A stretch of 47,475 nucleotides of DNA from Marine Group III euryarchaeote CG-Epi4 (GTDB lineage Archaea > Thermoplasmatota > Poseidoniia > MGIII > CG-Epi1). The stretch lies in NCBI GenBank assembly GCA_001875365.1, contig MIYX01000019.1, positions 1-47,475 on the forward strand, written 5' to 3'. Made by a program: the position numbers and the translations under genes. How positions within the stretch are numbered: the stretch's first letter is position 1; every line of letters begins with the position of its first letter. Under the pieces are notes generated by a model. The model was not told the DNA's origin and did no database searches. It saw only the letters and a program-made list of their open reading frames with translations. Positions 8,963 through 17,586 of this stretch are shown one piece after another.

Positions 8963-9218
8963 TCTCTCCCCCTTTCAAAGTTCTCTTAGTTAACATAATT
9001 CCAAATATAATCACAACTGAAATCGCACCTACGTAAACTAATACTTGAATAACTGCCAAGAATTCAGCATCAGCTAAAATAAATAGACAAGCTGTAAGAA
9101 GAAAAACCGCTGAAAGCCAGACGACAGCATGCACGATATCATTTCCATTAACCACAGCCCAAGCAGAAGCTAAAATTAGTGATGCAATCACCCAGAATAA
9201 AACGACAATCATTTCCAT
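8955..9218 (-). CDS. nuoJ1: NuoJ N-terminal half (NuoJ1-type)
   Basis: An 87-residue membrane protein with about three helices, matching the N-terminal part of NuoJ, including the conserved segment ADAEFLAVIQVLVYVGAISV and its following IIFGIML helix. It stops after the third helix, and the rest of NuoJ is supplied by the next gene, which overlaps it by 8 nt. The ATG at 9218 has a GGAGG at about 9227-9231; a second in-frame ATG lies two codons later. Haloarchaeal and methanosarcinal complex I relatives also have a divided J subunit, so the split itself is not damage. Confidence 0.92.
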   Translation of the reverse strand: MEMIVVLFWVIASLILASAWAVVNGNDIVHAVVWLSAVFLLTACLFILADAEFLAVIQVLVYVGAISVVIIFGIMLTKRTLKGGESA

Positions 9219-9221
9219 GGA

Positions 9222-10001
9222 CTAAGCCTCCGATTTTGGAGCTGGAATAGTAAGACCACTGGAACTTGAATTAGAAATTGGTTCCATGTGCAGACAAGAA
9301 GCTGGACATACTTTAACACAGGTTGAACATCCTATACATATCGTATAGTCAAAGTAAGGATTTTCAATATTTCTTACTTTACCGCTTTTCAACTCCTTAC
9401 TAACCGCCCCTTCGTCCATAATTATGCAATTTGTAGGACAATTATCGACACATTTACTGCAACCGATACATGTGTCGGAATTAAGTGCAGGCGATTCCAT
9501 CATAAAGTTTGTTAATGGTAAGGTAGGAGATTCCTCTAAATCAACTTTCATTGAACGTGCAGGATAAATCAAAGCTTCACGATTGGTGTCAGCTAGTTCA
9601 TAAAAGTCAGTCATGGTCATAGCTCCAGTTGGACAATAGTCCTCACAGAAACCACAAAACATGCAGTGACCAAAGTTAATGGCTGGCCTTTCTGCTTTAT
9701 TTTTCTTTTTAGCTACATGAGAACCATACCAAGCCTTGTCTTGCTCTTCTTCCGAAAGATCAACGGGCTTCATTTTCAGACATTTGTTTGGACAAACTTC
9801 TCCACATATGCCACATCCAATGCACAAGTCCCAAATAACTGCATTCATTCCTCTATATGTTGGAGGAGGGGCTCTTTTTTCTAGAGGATACATAACAGTT
9901 GTAGGCTTACCAAAAGTCGATTTGAAAAACTGCTTTATCGTAACTTTCATTGGGTTGACAAATATATCCATTAAGCCAAGGTTTTTCCTATCAGAAGCCA
10001 T
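9222..10001 (-). CDS. nuoI: complex I subunit NuoI with a second 2[4Fe-4S] ferredoxin domain
   Basis: The 259-residue protein begins as a normal NuoI, carrying clusters N6a and N6b: Cys60/63/66/70, then Cys113/116/119/123 followed by the family segment TDFYELADTNREALIYPA. Past about residue 172 a C-terminal extension adds two more CxxCxxCxxxCP motifs, Cys178/181/184/188 and Cys222/225/228/232. All sixteen ligands are present, so four [4Fe-4S] clusters are expected. Ordinary NuoI is about 150-180 residues with two. With no NuoE, NuoF or NuoG gene nearby, the extra ferredoxin domain may be the electron entry point, for example from soluble ferredoxin; this is inference. The start overlaps the nuoH stop by 1 nt in ATGA arrangement. 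Confidence 0.95.
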   Translation of the reverse strand: MASDRKNLGLMDIFVNPMKVTIKQFFKSTFGKPTTVMYPLEKRAPPPTYRGMNAVIWDLCIGCGICGEVCPNKCLKMKPVDLSEEEQDKAWYGSHVAKKKNKAERPAINFGHCMFCGFCEDYCPTGAMTMTDFYELADTNREALIYPARSMKVDLEESPTLPLTNFMMESPALNSDTCIGCSKCVDNCPTNCIIMDEGAVSKELKSGKVRNIENPYFDYTICIGCSTCVKVCPASCLHMEPISNSSSSGLTIPAPKSEA

Positions 10002-11233
10002 CAGAAAACCTCCGGCAAATTGACTATATCATCAAAGTAAGGATAAATTTCTACCATAAATATAACAATTAATATATTGATTAAAGAGAGGGGTAAAAGC
10101 TTCTTCCAACCTAATTCCAAAATTTGGTCCGTTCGAATTCGTGGAACAGACCAACGAATGAAAATCCAGAAAATTATAATTAGATAAACTTTGAGCAAAA
10201 ACCAGATTTCGGGAGGTACAGGCCATGGCCCTGCCCAACCACCTAGAAATAATATTGTGGCAACTGCGGCACCAGCAAAACCTCTGATGTATTCTGCAGC
10301 TAAAAATAACATGTATCTTATCCCGCTGTACTCAGTTGTCCAACCTTCAACTAGTTCTGCCTCGGCTTCAGGTAAATCGAAAGGGACTCTCTCGACTTCA
10401 GCTAAAATGCATATCATGAAAACAATAAAACCAATAAATTGGGGAATAAAATTCCACATAGGCAAACCAAATAACCAAGTAGATTCTCTTTGTTGTTCAA
10501 CAATGTCTACAGGGTTATAAGATCCTGCTAAAAGAAATACTCCGGCCATACTAAGAAGAAGCGGAATTTCGTAAGACATTAGCTGTGCTGCTGAACGCAT
10601 TCCTCCTATCATTGAATACTTGTTATTGGATGCCCAACCAGAAGTCAAAACTCCTATGGGAGCAATCGAAAAGGCTGCCATAATAACCATTAAACCTGCG
10701 GGAGCTGCAGAAGCTGCAAAACGATCCGAGAGAGGAAATAAAACTAGCAAAAATACAGACGAGGAAATAAAAATTATAGGTCCCATTGAAAAGAGGAATT
10801 TATCGGCTTTATTTGGGATAATCAACTCTTTGGTAATTGCTTTAATTCCATCAGCCATATTTTGAATTATGCCTATGCCGCTGTAGTTACTTTTGAACCT
10901 CCATGTGGGCGCCTCGCCCGCCAAATCTTCGCCTAGCTCTCTAAATGATCTCAGAGAAAGCATTGGCCCTCTTCGATCTTGTATACGTGCAGCAATTTTT
11001 CTCTCAAGATGAATTACAAGAATTAAATTAGTCATGCCAACTGCAAAAGCAATGTTTACGGCGTAAATCCAAGCTAAAGTAACAATTCCACCCTCACTAG
11101 CAAACCAATCAGCTAAATCTCCTGCAGGATAACTGAACGGAGGGAAAATATTTCTTTGAAAGCGAAGTACGGGAACAATAAACATGTCTGCTGTAAGCTC
11201 AGCCATAGTCTTGCACAATCCAAATAGCGTCAT
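10001..11233 (-). CDS. nuoH: complex I quinone-site subunit NuoH
   Basis: A 410-residue polytopic membrane protein that forms the quinone chamber where the membrane arm meets the peripheral arm. Conserved NuoH segments are visible: ERKIAARIQDRRGP, a membrane-entry loop with LAEVERVPFDLPEAEAELVEG, and RWSVPRIRTDQ near the C-terminus. I chose the ATG at 11233 because it forms an ATGA overlap with the nuoD stop and has a GGGGAGA about 7 nt upstream; a start at 11254 would add seven residues. The N-terminus is about 40-50 residues longer than in compact NuoH proteins. Its stop overlaps the nuoI start. Confidence 0.96.
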   Translation of the reverse strand: MTLFGLCKTMAELTADMFIVPVLRFQRNIFPPFSYPAGDLADWFASEGGIVTLAWIYAVNIAFAVGMTNLILVIHLERKIAARIQDRRGPMLSLRSFRELGEDLAGEAPTWRFKSNYSGIGIIQNMADGIKAITKELIIPNKADKFLFSMGPIIFISSSVFLLVLFPLSDRFAASAAPAGLMVIMAAFSIAPIGVLTSGWASNNKYSMIGGMRSAAQLMSYEIPLLLSMAGVFLLAGSYNPVDIVEQQRESTWLFGLPMWNFIPQFIGFIVFMICILAEVERVPFDLPEAEAELVEGWTTEYSGIRYMLFLAAEYIRGFAGAAVATILFLGGWAGPWPVPPEIWFLLKVYLIIIFWIFIRWSVPRIRTDQILELGWKKLLPLSLINILIVIFMVEIYPYFDDIVNLPEVF

Positions 11234-12324
11234 TTGTCTGTCTCCCCTATACAAATATCAATACTACCCATGATGGCCGGAATATCTGCTAACTTGTAAC
11301 CCTTAAGATAATGAGGACAAGCTGATATTGTTGTAAACATCGGACTTTTTATTTTCCACCTGTAAGGCCTGTCGGAACCATCCCCAACAAGATACATTAA
11401 TGCTTCTCCCCTTGGGTCTTCAGTTCTTCTAAAAGCTTCACCAGACGCCCTAACTGGAACGCGAGAAGACATAGTTGGGCCCTGTGGCATTTTCTTAAAA
11501 CAGTCTCGTATAATCCGAACTGACTCCTTCATCTCATCAATCCTAACCATATACCTGCTGAAACAGTCGCTATATCCTGGACCTGCCTCCCTTGTACAAA
11601 CATCCCAATCAATTTCATCATAAATCTCATAGGTGTCTTCCACACGCAAATCATGCTTAACACCGCAGCCTCTTAAATTAGGGCCAGTTATTCCCATATT
11701 CATAGCTTGAGTGCCAGTAAATTTACCGACATCTTCAGTTCTCATTCTGAATATTTTTGAATTTTCAAAAAGATCCGCATATTCATCAAGCCTTTGCTCA
11801 AACAGTTTTAAAATTCTTTCTGTTTTCTGTTCAAAACCATCGGGTAAATCTCTCTTGACTCCACCAATTCTAATATAGTTGTAAAGTAGACGACTACCAC
11901 TAGGAAGCTCAAGTAAGTTTAAAAATAATTCACGATCTCTCCAAAAATAAAGTGCACCCGTAATGTGTCCTAGATCAGGCATGTAAGCTCCAGCCCACAT
12001 TAGATGAGATGCTAATCTTTGTAGTTCAAGCATAATTGTCCTAATATATTGTGCTCTTGTAGGAATCTCAACTTCCATTAATTCTTCCACAGCAAGAACA
12101 TAACTATGGGTCCAAGTAGTTGAACTAGCATAACACAGCCTGTCTGTTAAAGTGGTATTCATGAAGTATTTCCTTCGTTCACCCATTTTTTCAACAGATC
12201 GATGTAAATAACCGAGCTCTGGGTCTGCATCGACAATCGTCTCTCCGTCCACTTTAACTTTAAGAGTCCAAAGACCGTGAGTCATAGGATGCTGCGGACC
12301 CATGCTTATCCACATTTCAGCCAT
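11230..12324 (-). CDS. nuoD: complex I 49-kDa-type subunit NuoD
   Basis: A 364-residue relative of the [NiFe]-hydrogenase large subunit that shapes the quinone-binding pocket. It opens with the family's GPQHPMTHGLW and ends with the expected IMGSIDICIGETDK. It lacks the CxxC nickel ligand pairs of active hydrogenases, as NuoD does. The ATG at 12324 overlaps the nuoC stop as TAATG and has a GGAGG about 8 nt upstream, which favours it over a GTG two codons earlier. NuoC and NuoD are separate genes here, not fused as in enterobacteria. Confidence 0.96.
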   Translation of the reverse strand: MAEMWISMGPQHPMTHGLWTLKVKVDGETIVDADPELGYLHRSVEKMGERRKYFMNTTLTDRLCYASSTTWTHSYVLAVEELMEVEIPTRAQYIRTIMLELQRLASHLMWAGAYMPDLGHITGALYFWRDRELFLNLLELPSGSRLLYNYIRIGGVKRDLPDGFEQKTERILKLFEQRLDEYADLFENSKIFRMRTEDVGKFTGTQAMNMGITGPNLRGCGVKHDLRVEDTYEIYDEIDWDVCTREAGPGYSDCFSRYMVRIDEMKESVRIIRDCFKKMPQGPTMSSRVPVRASGEAFRRTEDPRGEALMYLVGDGSDRPYRWKIKSPMFTTISACPHYLKGYKLADIPAIMGSIDICIGETDK

Positions 12325-12803
12325 TACCACTCCTCCTCGTGTATTTCATACACATAATCTTTCCTAAGAGGGTGTCCTGCGAAGCCCTCTGGTAAAAGAA
12401 CTCTGCGGAGATCCGGATGGCCGATAAAGTAAATACCCATTAAGTCAAAAGCCTCACGTTCGTGCCAATTAGCTCCAAACCAAAGATCTGAAACTGAATC
12501 AATTGCTGGAGAATCTCTCTCTAGATGAATATGAACTTCAACCATAGCTGACATTTTCGTATCTCCAACTTTTAGTTCACCACTGAGGCAAGACAAATGA
12601 TAAACTAATTCAAAATTCGGTTGGTTGTCAATAGCCGTTATGAGTGAACAATGTTCAAAATAAAACTGCTCTTTGAGTTTTGTAAAAAAAACTTTAGACA
12701 ATGATTTATCTAAATCTAACTTAATGACATTTGCGCGAACCAATGAAAGCTTTGAAACTCCTTTCATTGCTTTTAATTTATTTTGCAATCCCTTAAAATC
12801 CAT
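12324..12803 (-). CDS. nuoC: complex I 30-kDa-type subunit NuoC
   Basis: A 159-residue soluble subunit of the peripheral arm. The signature is clear near the C-terminus: [20 protein letters not shown], then [19 protein letters not shown]. Length is typical of stand-alone NuoC. The gene starts 4 nt after the nuoB stop and its TAA overlaps the nuoD ATG, fitting translational coupling. Confidence 0.95.
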   Translation of the reverse strand: MDFKGLQNKLKAMKGVSKLSLVRANVIKLDLDKSLSKVFFTKLKEQFYFEHCSLITAIDNQPNFELVYHLSCLSGELKVGDTKMSAMVEVHIHLERDSPAIDSVSDLWFGANWHEREAFDLMGIYFIGHPDLRRVLLPEGFAGHPLRKDYVYEIHEEEW

Positions 12804-12807
12804 CGAA

Positions 12808-13455
12808 TTAGCGCCTTAAGAACATTCCCGGTTCTTTCTCACGTATTTTCTTTTGCAAAGTTAAAAAACCATGCATCAATGCTTCAGGCCTCACAGGACA
12901 GCCTGGGATATAAACATCAACTGGCATAAATGTATCTGCTCCTGCAACTACGGAGTATGAATCCCAGTAAGGTCCACCAGATATAGCGCATTCACCCATT
13001 GCGATAACCCACTTGGGCTCTGGCATTTGCTCATACAATGTTTTTAGTTTAGGACGTAATTTTTCACAAACTGGCCCATTGACTATAAGAACATCGCACT
13101 GCCTAGGCGATGAACGATAAACAAGACCTAATCTATCAATATCATGATCTGGAGCTGAAGCTTGCCCCATTTCAATTGCACAACACATTATACCAAAATG
13201 CAGCGGATGTGGAGAAAATCTCTGAGCGAAATTAAATATTGGCCTTGTAACACGATTTACAACTTCCCTCATGCCAGTAGCTTCAGATGCATTGTAAACT
13301 GCATCATCAATCCATTTTAGTAAGTGATCTGAACGTAAAGCCAACCAATCACCTGCAGGACCATCCTCCATTATCTTTTCGCGGTCTGTAGTCTTAGAGC
13401 CAAGACCTCTTCTAAGTTCCACATTTCCTCTTATTCCTTTGGCACTCATATCCAT
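12808..13455 (-). CDS. nuoB: complex I 20-kDa-type subunit NuoB
   Basis: A 215-residue subunit that holds the terminal [4Fe-4S] cluster N2, which reduces quinone. The ligands are visible: the adjacent pair in GIMCCAIEM, the cysteine in MGECAISGG and the one in [11 protein letters not shown]. About 60 residues before the conserved core are variable and partly basic. The ATG at 13455 has a GAGG about 6 nt upstream; another ATG two codons later would give an ATGA overlap with nuoA, so the exact start is open. Confidence 0.96.
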   Translation of the reverse strand: MDMSAKGIRGNVELRRGLGSKTTDREKIMEDGPAGDWLALRSDHLLKWIDDAVYNASEATGMREVVNRVTRPIFNFAQRFSPHPLHFGIMCCAIEMGQASAPDHDIDRLGLVYRSSPRQCDVLIVNGPVCEKLRPKLKTLYEQMPEPKWVIAMGECAISGGPYWDSYSVVAGADTFMPVDVYIPGCPVRPEALMHGFLTLQKKIREKEPGMFLRR

Positions 13456-13823
13456 ATCACATCCTCTTTTCTAAATGCATACCACAAACCTAAAAGAGTT
13501 ATAAGTAAAAATAGCATCATAATTATTTTTGCAGACACCTGGAGTACCATGTATACTTGAACCCACAAAATTAAAAATACTACTACCAAATCAAAAACTA
13601 CGAATAAAATAGCAAACATGTAATACTGAAAATGGAACTGAATGTGAGCTTCTCCCACAGGTACTTCACCACACTCATAGGTTGAATTTTTTAGAGCATT
13701 GTCATTATTGGGACGGAAGAATCTCCCAGCAAAGAATGTCAAAATAGGAAATGACAGCGCTATAAGCGCAAAAATACCTATCGGAACGTACTCATGTCCA
13801 AGCACATCTCCCCTTCTGTACAA
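13446..13823 (-). CDS. nuoA: complex I subunit NuoA (first gene of the nuo operon; start uncertain)
   Basis: A three-helix membrane subunit with the conserved STYECGEVPVGEAHIQFHFQYYM loop (cited in part: YECGEVPVG) and the helix FAILFVVFDLVVVFLILW. The frame stays open up to 13922 but has no ATG in its first 50 codons. The 13922 start would be TTG, would overlap the divergent panB start, and would add a hydrophobic stretch not usual in NuoA. I therefore prefer the TTG at 13823, which leaves about 15 residues before the first helix; a GTG at 13805 is an alternative. A TATA-like ATTATATTG centred near 13896 could drive the operon with transcription starting about 13871. Confidence 0.85.
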   Translation of the reverse strand: MYRRGDVLGHEYVPIGIFALIALSFPILTFFAGRFFRPNNDNALKNSTYECGEVPVGEAHIQFHFQYYMFAILFVVFDLVVVFLILWVQVYMVLQVSAKIIMMLFLLITLLGLWYAFRKEDVIWI

Positions 13824-13905
13824 CCCTATTAAAAGCGTTCGGACTAATGCCGAAAAAAAAAGCCATAAAAAAGCATAACTAGCCACGTCAATATAATTGA
13901 GTGAA

Positions 13906-14715
13906 ATGGCTAAGAAATACAAGAGAATAACAACGAATGTTTTACAGGATATGAAAGAAAATAAGGAGAAGATTTCTATGCTTACCTCATACGATTATAC
14001 TCTTGCCAAAATTGTTGATAATGCAGGAATTGATGTTATATTAGTCGGAGATTCAGCTTCCAATGTAATGGCGGGCCATGAAACAACACTTCCCATAACT
14101 CTAGATCACATGATATACCATGCAAGTTCTGTGGTAAAAGGTGCCAAAAGATCTTTAGTCGTTGTTGACCTACCGTTCGGTTCTTACCAAGGCGATTCAA
14201 AAAAAGCACTAAGATCATCAATTAGAATTATGAAAGAATCAGGTGCTCATGCTGTAAAACTTGAAGGAGGAACTGAAATCATAGAGTCTGTCGAGAGGAT
14301 TCTAACTGCAGGAATTCCAGTAATGGGTCATTTGGGACTCACACCCCAATCAATATACAAATTTGGAACGTATACCGTTCGAGCTAAGCAAAATGATGAA
14401 GCAAAAAAACTTATTGAGGATGCAAAAACACTACAAAAGACCGGATGTTTTGCAATTGTACTAGAAAAAATTCCGGCAGACTTAGCTAAAAAGGTAAGTG
14501 AAGAGCTAGACATTCCAGTAATAGGCATTGGAGCTGGAAATGGCGTAGATGGTCAAGTACTCGTTTTACACGACATGCTAGGAATGACACACGAATTTAA
14601 TCCAAGATTTCTAAGAAGGTACTTAAATTTGTATGAGGAAATTAACGAGGCTGTCAAAAGCTACATCGGCGATGTAAAAAGCCAAGATTTTCCAAATGAG
14701 AAAGAAGAATATTAA
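13906..14715 (+). CDS. panB: 3-methyl-2-oxobutanoate hydroxymethyltransferase (ketopantoate synthesis)
   Basis: A 269-residue PanB, which transfers a hydroxymethyl group from methylene-tetrahydrofolate to 2-oxoisovalerate, the first step to pantothenate and coenzyme A. Family blocks are present in order: [26 protein letters not shown] (cited in part: DVILVGDS), [39 protein letters not shown] and the C-terminal [18 protein letters not shown]. The ATG at 13906 fits the family N-terminus; codons before it are TTG, AGT and GAA. The gene is divergent from nuoA with very little space between them. Confidence 0.95.
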   Translation: MAKKYKRITTNVLQDMKENKEKISMLTSYDYTLAKIVDNAGIDVILVGDSASNVMAGHETTLPITLDHMIYHASSVVKGAKRSLVVVDLPFGSYQGDSKKALRSSIRIMKESGAHAVKLEGGTEIIESVERILTAGIPVMGHLGLTPQSIYKFGTYTVRAKQNDEAKKLIEDAKTLQKTGCFAIVLEKIPADLAKKVSEELDIPVIGIGAGNGVDGQVLVLHDMLGMTHEFNPRFLRRYLNLYEEINEAVKSYIGDVKSQDFPNEKEEY

Positions 14716-14740
14716 TACTCAAAAATAAGTACTTACTCAC

Positions 14741-14750
14741 TTTATTTAAT
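14741..14750 (+). promoter_or_regulatory. TATA-like box for the riboflavin reductase gene (leaderless start)
   Basis: TTTATTTAAT is centred 25 nt before the GTG at 14770, the distance from an archaeal TATA box to the transcription start. The mRNA would then begin at or next to its GTG start codon. Confidence 0.5.
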
Positions 14751-14769
14751 CCACACTCTTATGTAACGT

Positions 14770-15405
14770 GTGAAGAATCGTATAATCATTAACTGTGCAA
14801 TGTCAGCAGACGGGAAGATTGCACTACCCAACAGAAAGCAAATAAGGCTTTCAAATGAGGAAGATATGGAGAGAGTTAATCACCTTAGGAGGAAATCTGA
14901 CGCAATTTTGGTAGGTATCGGAACAGTTCTGGAAGATAACCCCAACTTGACAATAAAAAATAGTGAAGATATAGATAATAACCCGGTAAGAGTGATTCTT
15001 GATACTAACGGAAGAACGCCATTAGATTCTAATATACTGAATAATCATGCTAAAACAATAATAGCCGTAGGAAACGATTTCAATAGAGGGAGTATAGGAG
15101 ATTCTGAAATAATCAAGTGCGGAGAAGAGGAAATAAACATAAAATTATTAATTGAAAAATTATTTGATAAAGGAATCAAAAATATACTAGTGGAAGGTGG
15201 AGAAACGGTTCTTTGGTCATTCATAAATGAGAACTTGTTCGATGAAATAAATATCTTTGTTGCGAGTTTAATTGTAGGTGGAGAGAAAACTCCTACTGCA
15301 GCAGGCGGAGAGGGATTTACAACAAAGATGGACACACTTAAACTGTCACTTGAGAGTGCAGAAAAGTTAGGAAATGGAATATTATTAAAATATTGCAGAA
15401 TATAA
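14770..15405 (+). CDS. arfC: 2,5-diamino-6-ribosylamino-pyrimidinone 5'-phosphate reductase (riboflavin pathway)
   Basis: A 211-residue protein of the RibD C-terminal / Rib7 reductase family, with the NADPH-binding dihydrofolate-reductase-like fold. In archaea this stand-alone reductase follows the GTP-opening steps of riboflavin synthesis. Visible family features are the start NCAMSADGKIALP, SDAILVGIGTVLEDNPNLT, PVRVILDTNGRTP and the VEGGETVLWSFI loop. No deaminase domain is attached, as expected for the archaeal form. The start codon is GTG, supported by a TATA-like box 25 nt upstream and no ribosome binding site. The gene sits 24 nt before purN. Confidence 0.88.
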   Translation: MKNRIIINCAMSADGKIALPNRKQIRLSNEEDMERVNHLRRKSDAILVGIGTVLEDNPNLTIKNSEDIDNNPVRVILDTNGRTPLDSNILNNHAKTIIAVGNDFNRGSIGDSEIIKCGEEEINIKLLIEKLFDKGIKNILVEGGETVLWSFINENLFDEINIFVASLIVGGEKTPTAAGGEGFTTKMDTLKLSLESAEKLGNGILLKYCRI

Positions 15406-15429
15406 TATGAAAGGGTTGGTAATTATTAA

Positions 15430-16038
15430 ATGATGCGTGTTGCAATTTTAGCGTCTGGGAACGGTAGTAATTTTCAATCAATCATAGATGCTGCAAGCAG
15501 AGACGAGCTTCCAAATTGCAACATTATTCTACTTATTGCTAATAAAGAAGAAGCGTATGCTATCGAAAGGGCGAAAAAACACAAAATTAATTACAAAATT
15601 ATTGAGTCATATAATAAGAAACGAGAAGAATTTGACCAAGAAGTATTAGATGTTCTGAGAGAGAACAATATTGAGATCATTGTATTAGCTGGATTTATGA
15701 GGATACTATCAAAGGCTTTTATCGAAGAGTACAAAAATAAAATAATTAACATACACCCTTCACTTTTACCTTCATTCCCTGGAGCTCATGCGCACAGAGA
15801 TGCCATTAGAGCTGGAGCTAAAGAAAGTGGATGTACAGTCCACATTGTAGACGAAGGTGTTGATACGGGACCTATAATAATGCAGCAATCCGTAACTGTA
15901 GATGCAAATGATGATGAAGACACATTAGCTTCAAAAATACTACCACTTGAACATTACATTTTTCCAAAGGCTCTGCATCTCTTAACTTCTGGAAAATTGG
16001 AGATAAACAAGGGTAAAGTAATAATTAAGTCCGACTAA
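15430..16038 (+). CDS. purN: phosphoribosylglycinamide formyltransferase
   Basis: A 202-residue PurN, which uses 10-formyl-tetrahydrofolate to formylate GAR in purine synthesis. The start RVAILASGNGSNFQSI is the ribose-phosphate-binding loop. The catalytic signature is intact: INIHPSLLPSFPGAHAHRDA, then the DEGVDTGPI loop carrying the essential aspartate. Two adjacent ATG codons (15430 and 15433) could serve as start. PurN needs folate, so it implies a usable folate or modified pterin pool together with PanB nearby. Confidence 0.94.
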   Translation: MMRVAILASGNGSNFQSIIDAASRDELPNCNIILLIANKEEAYAIERAKKHKINYKIIESYNKKREEFDQEVLDVLRENNIEIIVLAGFMRILSKAFIEEYKNKIINIHPSLLPSFPGAHAHRDAIRAGAKESGCTVHIVDEGVDTGPIIMQQSVTVDANDDEDTLASKILPLEHYIFPKALHLLTSGKLEINKGKVIIKSD

Positions 16039-16040
16039 TA

Positions 16041-16050
16041 CTTTAAATAC
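16041..16050 (+). promoter_or_regulatory. TATA-like box for the rpl18e operon
   Basis: CTTTAAATAC begins 3 nt after the purN stop and would place transcription start near 16070, about 19 nt before the rpl18e ATG. The same CTTTAAAT core precedes rps6e in this window. Confidence 0.45.
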
Positions 16051-16088
16051 GGCACAGTCTGGCCGCCAATCTGACTTTAAGAAAGACT

Positions 16089-16460
16089 ATGTCAAAGAAG
16101 CAAATTTCAAAGAAAAGCAACTCAGAACTAGTCAAGACTATCAATGAGCTTAGAGCTGCGTCAAGAGAGAATGATGCGCCAATCTGGAAAAGTATTGCTA
16201 AGAAATTAGAAGGACCTAGTAGAAATTGGCCTGTAGTTAACATAAGTAAAATTGAATATAATGCTGCTAAAAATGGAAAAGTGCTAATTCCGGGAAAGAT
16301 ACTGGGTAGCGGAAATTTAAGTAAGAAGGTTACTGTCTCGGCATATAGCTTCACAAAATCTGCAGTCCAAAAAATTGAAAGCGCTGGTGGCAAATGCATG
16401 ATTTATAACGATTTTATTAAAAAGAATCCAACTGGTAAAGATGTTATGGTGATTGGTTAA
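16089..16460 (+). CDS. rpl18e: 50S ribosomal protein L18e
   Basis: A 123-residue archaeal/eukaryotic-type large-subunit protein, related in fold to bacterial L15. Recognisable segments are the early [60 protein letters not shown] and the closing [12 protein letters not shown]. Its TAA overlaps the rpl13 ATG. The L18e-L13-S9-RpoN order is a standard archaeal ribosomal operon. Confidence 0.95.
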   Translation: MSKKQISKKSNSELVKTINELRAASRENDAPIWKSIAKKLEGPSRNWPVVNISKIEYNAAKNGKVLIPGKILGSGNLSKKVTVSAYSFTKSAVQKIESAGGKCMIYNDFIKKNPTGKDVMVIG

Positions 16461-16873
16461 TGAAAATATTAGACGCAAGTGGGTGTATCATGGGAAGATT
16501 AGCTAGCCATGCAGCAAAGAGTTTGTTAAATGGTGATGAAATACATATCATTAACGCGGAAAAAGCTATGATCTCCGGAAATAGAGATAGCGTTGTTGGA
16601 GAATATGTTGAAAAAAGACAATTGAACCACCCAAGAAAAGGTCCATTTTACCCCAGAATGCCTCATCTTATGCTGAAGAGGGCAGTAAGAGGAATGATTC
16701 CTTATCAGAAACCTCGTGGAAGAGAAGCATTTAAAAGATTAAAAGTTGACATTGGAAAGCCTTCCTCCATTGAAGATGCAAAGGTAGAAACTGTAGATAA
16801 AGCTCAGATGAATGATAATACTAAATATGTATCACTTGGTGACATATCCAAAATATTGGGAGCTAAATTCTAA
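16460..16873 (+). CDS. rpl13: 50S ribosomal protein L13
   Basis: A 137-residue L13, an early-assembly large-subunit protein. It opens with [19 protein letters not shown] and contains [31 protein letters not shown] (cited in part: [10 protein letters not shown]), both typical of archaeal L13. It shares one base with the rpl18e stop (TAATG) and is followed 1 nt later by rps9. Confidence 0.95.
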   Translation: MKILDASGCIMGRLASHAAKSLLNGDEIHIINAEKAMISGNRDSVVGEYVEKRQLNHPRKGPFYPRMPHLMLKRAVRGMIPYQKPRGREAFKRLKVDIGKPSSIEDAKVETVDKAQMNDNTKYVSLGDISKILGAKF

Positions 16874-16874
16874 A

Positions 16875-17276
16875 ATGGCAAAAATCATCCATACAAGCGG
16901 GAAAAGAAAAACGGCTATAGCCAGGGCTACTTTCAAATCCGGCAAAGGAAGAGTCAGAATTAATAATAAACCAGTAGAATTTTACCAACCCGAATTGGCA
17001 AGGCTTAAAATTCAAGAACCTTTAGAATTAGCTGGGAAACAAAAAAACCGTATAGACATCAATGTAAGTGTTGCAGGTGGAGGGGTCATGGGGCAAGCTG
17101 AAGCTTCTAGAACTGCAATTGCTAGAGGCATTATAGAGTGGTTTGGTGATGAAGATTTACAGAAATTATTTCAAAGTTATGATCGTGCACTCTTAGTAAA
17201 CGATACAAGACGTAAAGAACCTAAGCATCCGCTCGGGCGTGGAGCAAGGAAAAAGAGGCAGAAGTCATACAGGTGA
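16875..17276 (+). CDS. rps9: 30S ribosomal protein S9
   Basis: A 133-residue S9 that begins [20 protein letters not shown] and ends KKRQKSYR; the C-terminal arginine tail normally contacts P-site tRNA. The frame is open upstream into rpl13, but the ATG at 16875 matches the family N-terminus and lies directly after the rpl13 stop. The glycine-rich [18 protein letters not shown] segment is conserved. Confidence 0.95.
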   Translation: MAKIIHTSGKRKTAIARATFKSGKGRVRINNKPVEFYQPELARLKIQEPLELAGKQKNRIDINVSVAGGGVMGQAEASRTAIARGIIEWFGDEDLQKLFQSYDRALLVNDTRRKEPKHPLGRGARKKRQKSYR

Positions 17277-17283
17277 TCAATAT

Positions 17284-17475
17284 ATGTTAGTACCAGTAAG
17301 ATGTTTCAGTTGCAATAAAGTTGTAGGCGGCACCTACGAAGAATTTGTTGAAAGAAGAGAAAGTGGCGAAGATCCTGCAAAAGTAATGGATGATTTGGGA
17401 ATCAAACGATACTGCTGTAGAAAAATTTATGTATCTCATTTAGATTTGATTGATGAGTTACTACCTTACGATTAA
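17284..17475 (+). CDS. rpoN: DNA-directed RNA polymerase subunit N
   Basis: A 63-residue subunit, homologous to eukaryotic Rpb10, that helps assemble the alpha-like platform. The zinc site is visible as CxxC in VRCFSCNKV and the adjacent pair in RYCCRK. The family spacer YEEFVERRESGEDPAKVMDDLGI is present (cited in part). The ATG at 17284 is chosen from the family start MLVPVRCFSC; the frame extends upstream out of frame with rps9. It is the last protein gene of the ribosomal operon. Confidence 0.96.
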   Translation: MLVPVRCFSCNKVVGGTYEEFVERRESGEDPAKVMDDLGIKRYCCRKIYVSHLDLIDELLPYD

Positions 17476-17486
17476 TTTTTTTATTA
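17474..17486 (+). terminator. T-rich terminator candidate after rpoN
   Basis: A run of seven T within TTAATTTTTTTATTAT lies immediately after the rpoN stop and before the tRNA-Pro gene. Archaeal transcripts often end at such U-rich tracts, helped by FttA, which is also encoded in this window. No hairpin is visible. Confidence 0.4.
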
Positions 17487-17506
17487 TCGTCCAAAATTGT
17501 TCTTGG

Positions 17507-17582
17507 GGTCCCGTGGGGTAGCTTGGCATCCTTGTACCTTGGGGTGGTATAGACTCCAGTTCAAATCTGGGCGGGACCACCA
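17507..17582 (+). tRNA. tRNA-Pro (GGG)
   Basis: A complete cloverleaf. The acceptor stem GGTCCCG pairs perfectly with CGGGACC. The anticodon stem GTACC/GGTAT encloses the loop TTGGGGT, with anticodon GGG at 17541-17543. The T stem encloses TTCAAAT. The discriminator A is at 17579 and CCA is encoded (17580-17582). The D stem has three pairs. The ROK kinase stop codon lies 4 nt further on, on the opposite strand. Confidence 0.93.
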
Positions 17583-17586
17583 TAAA

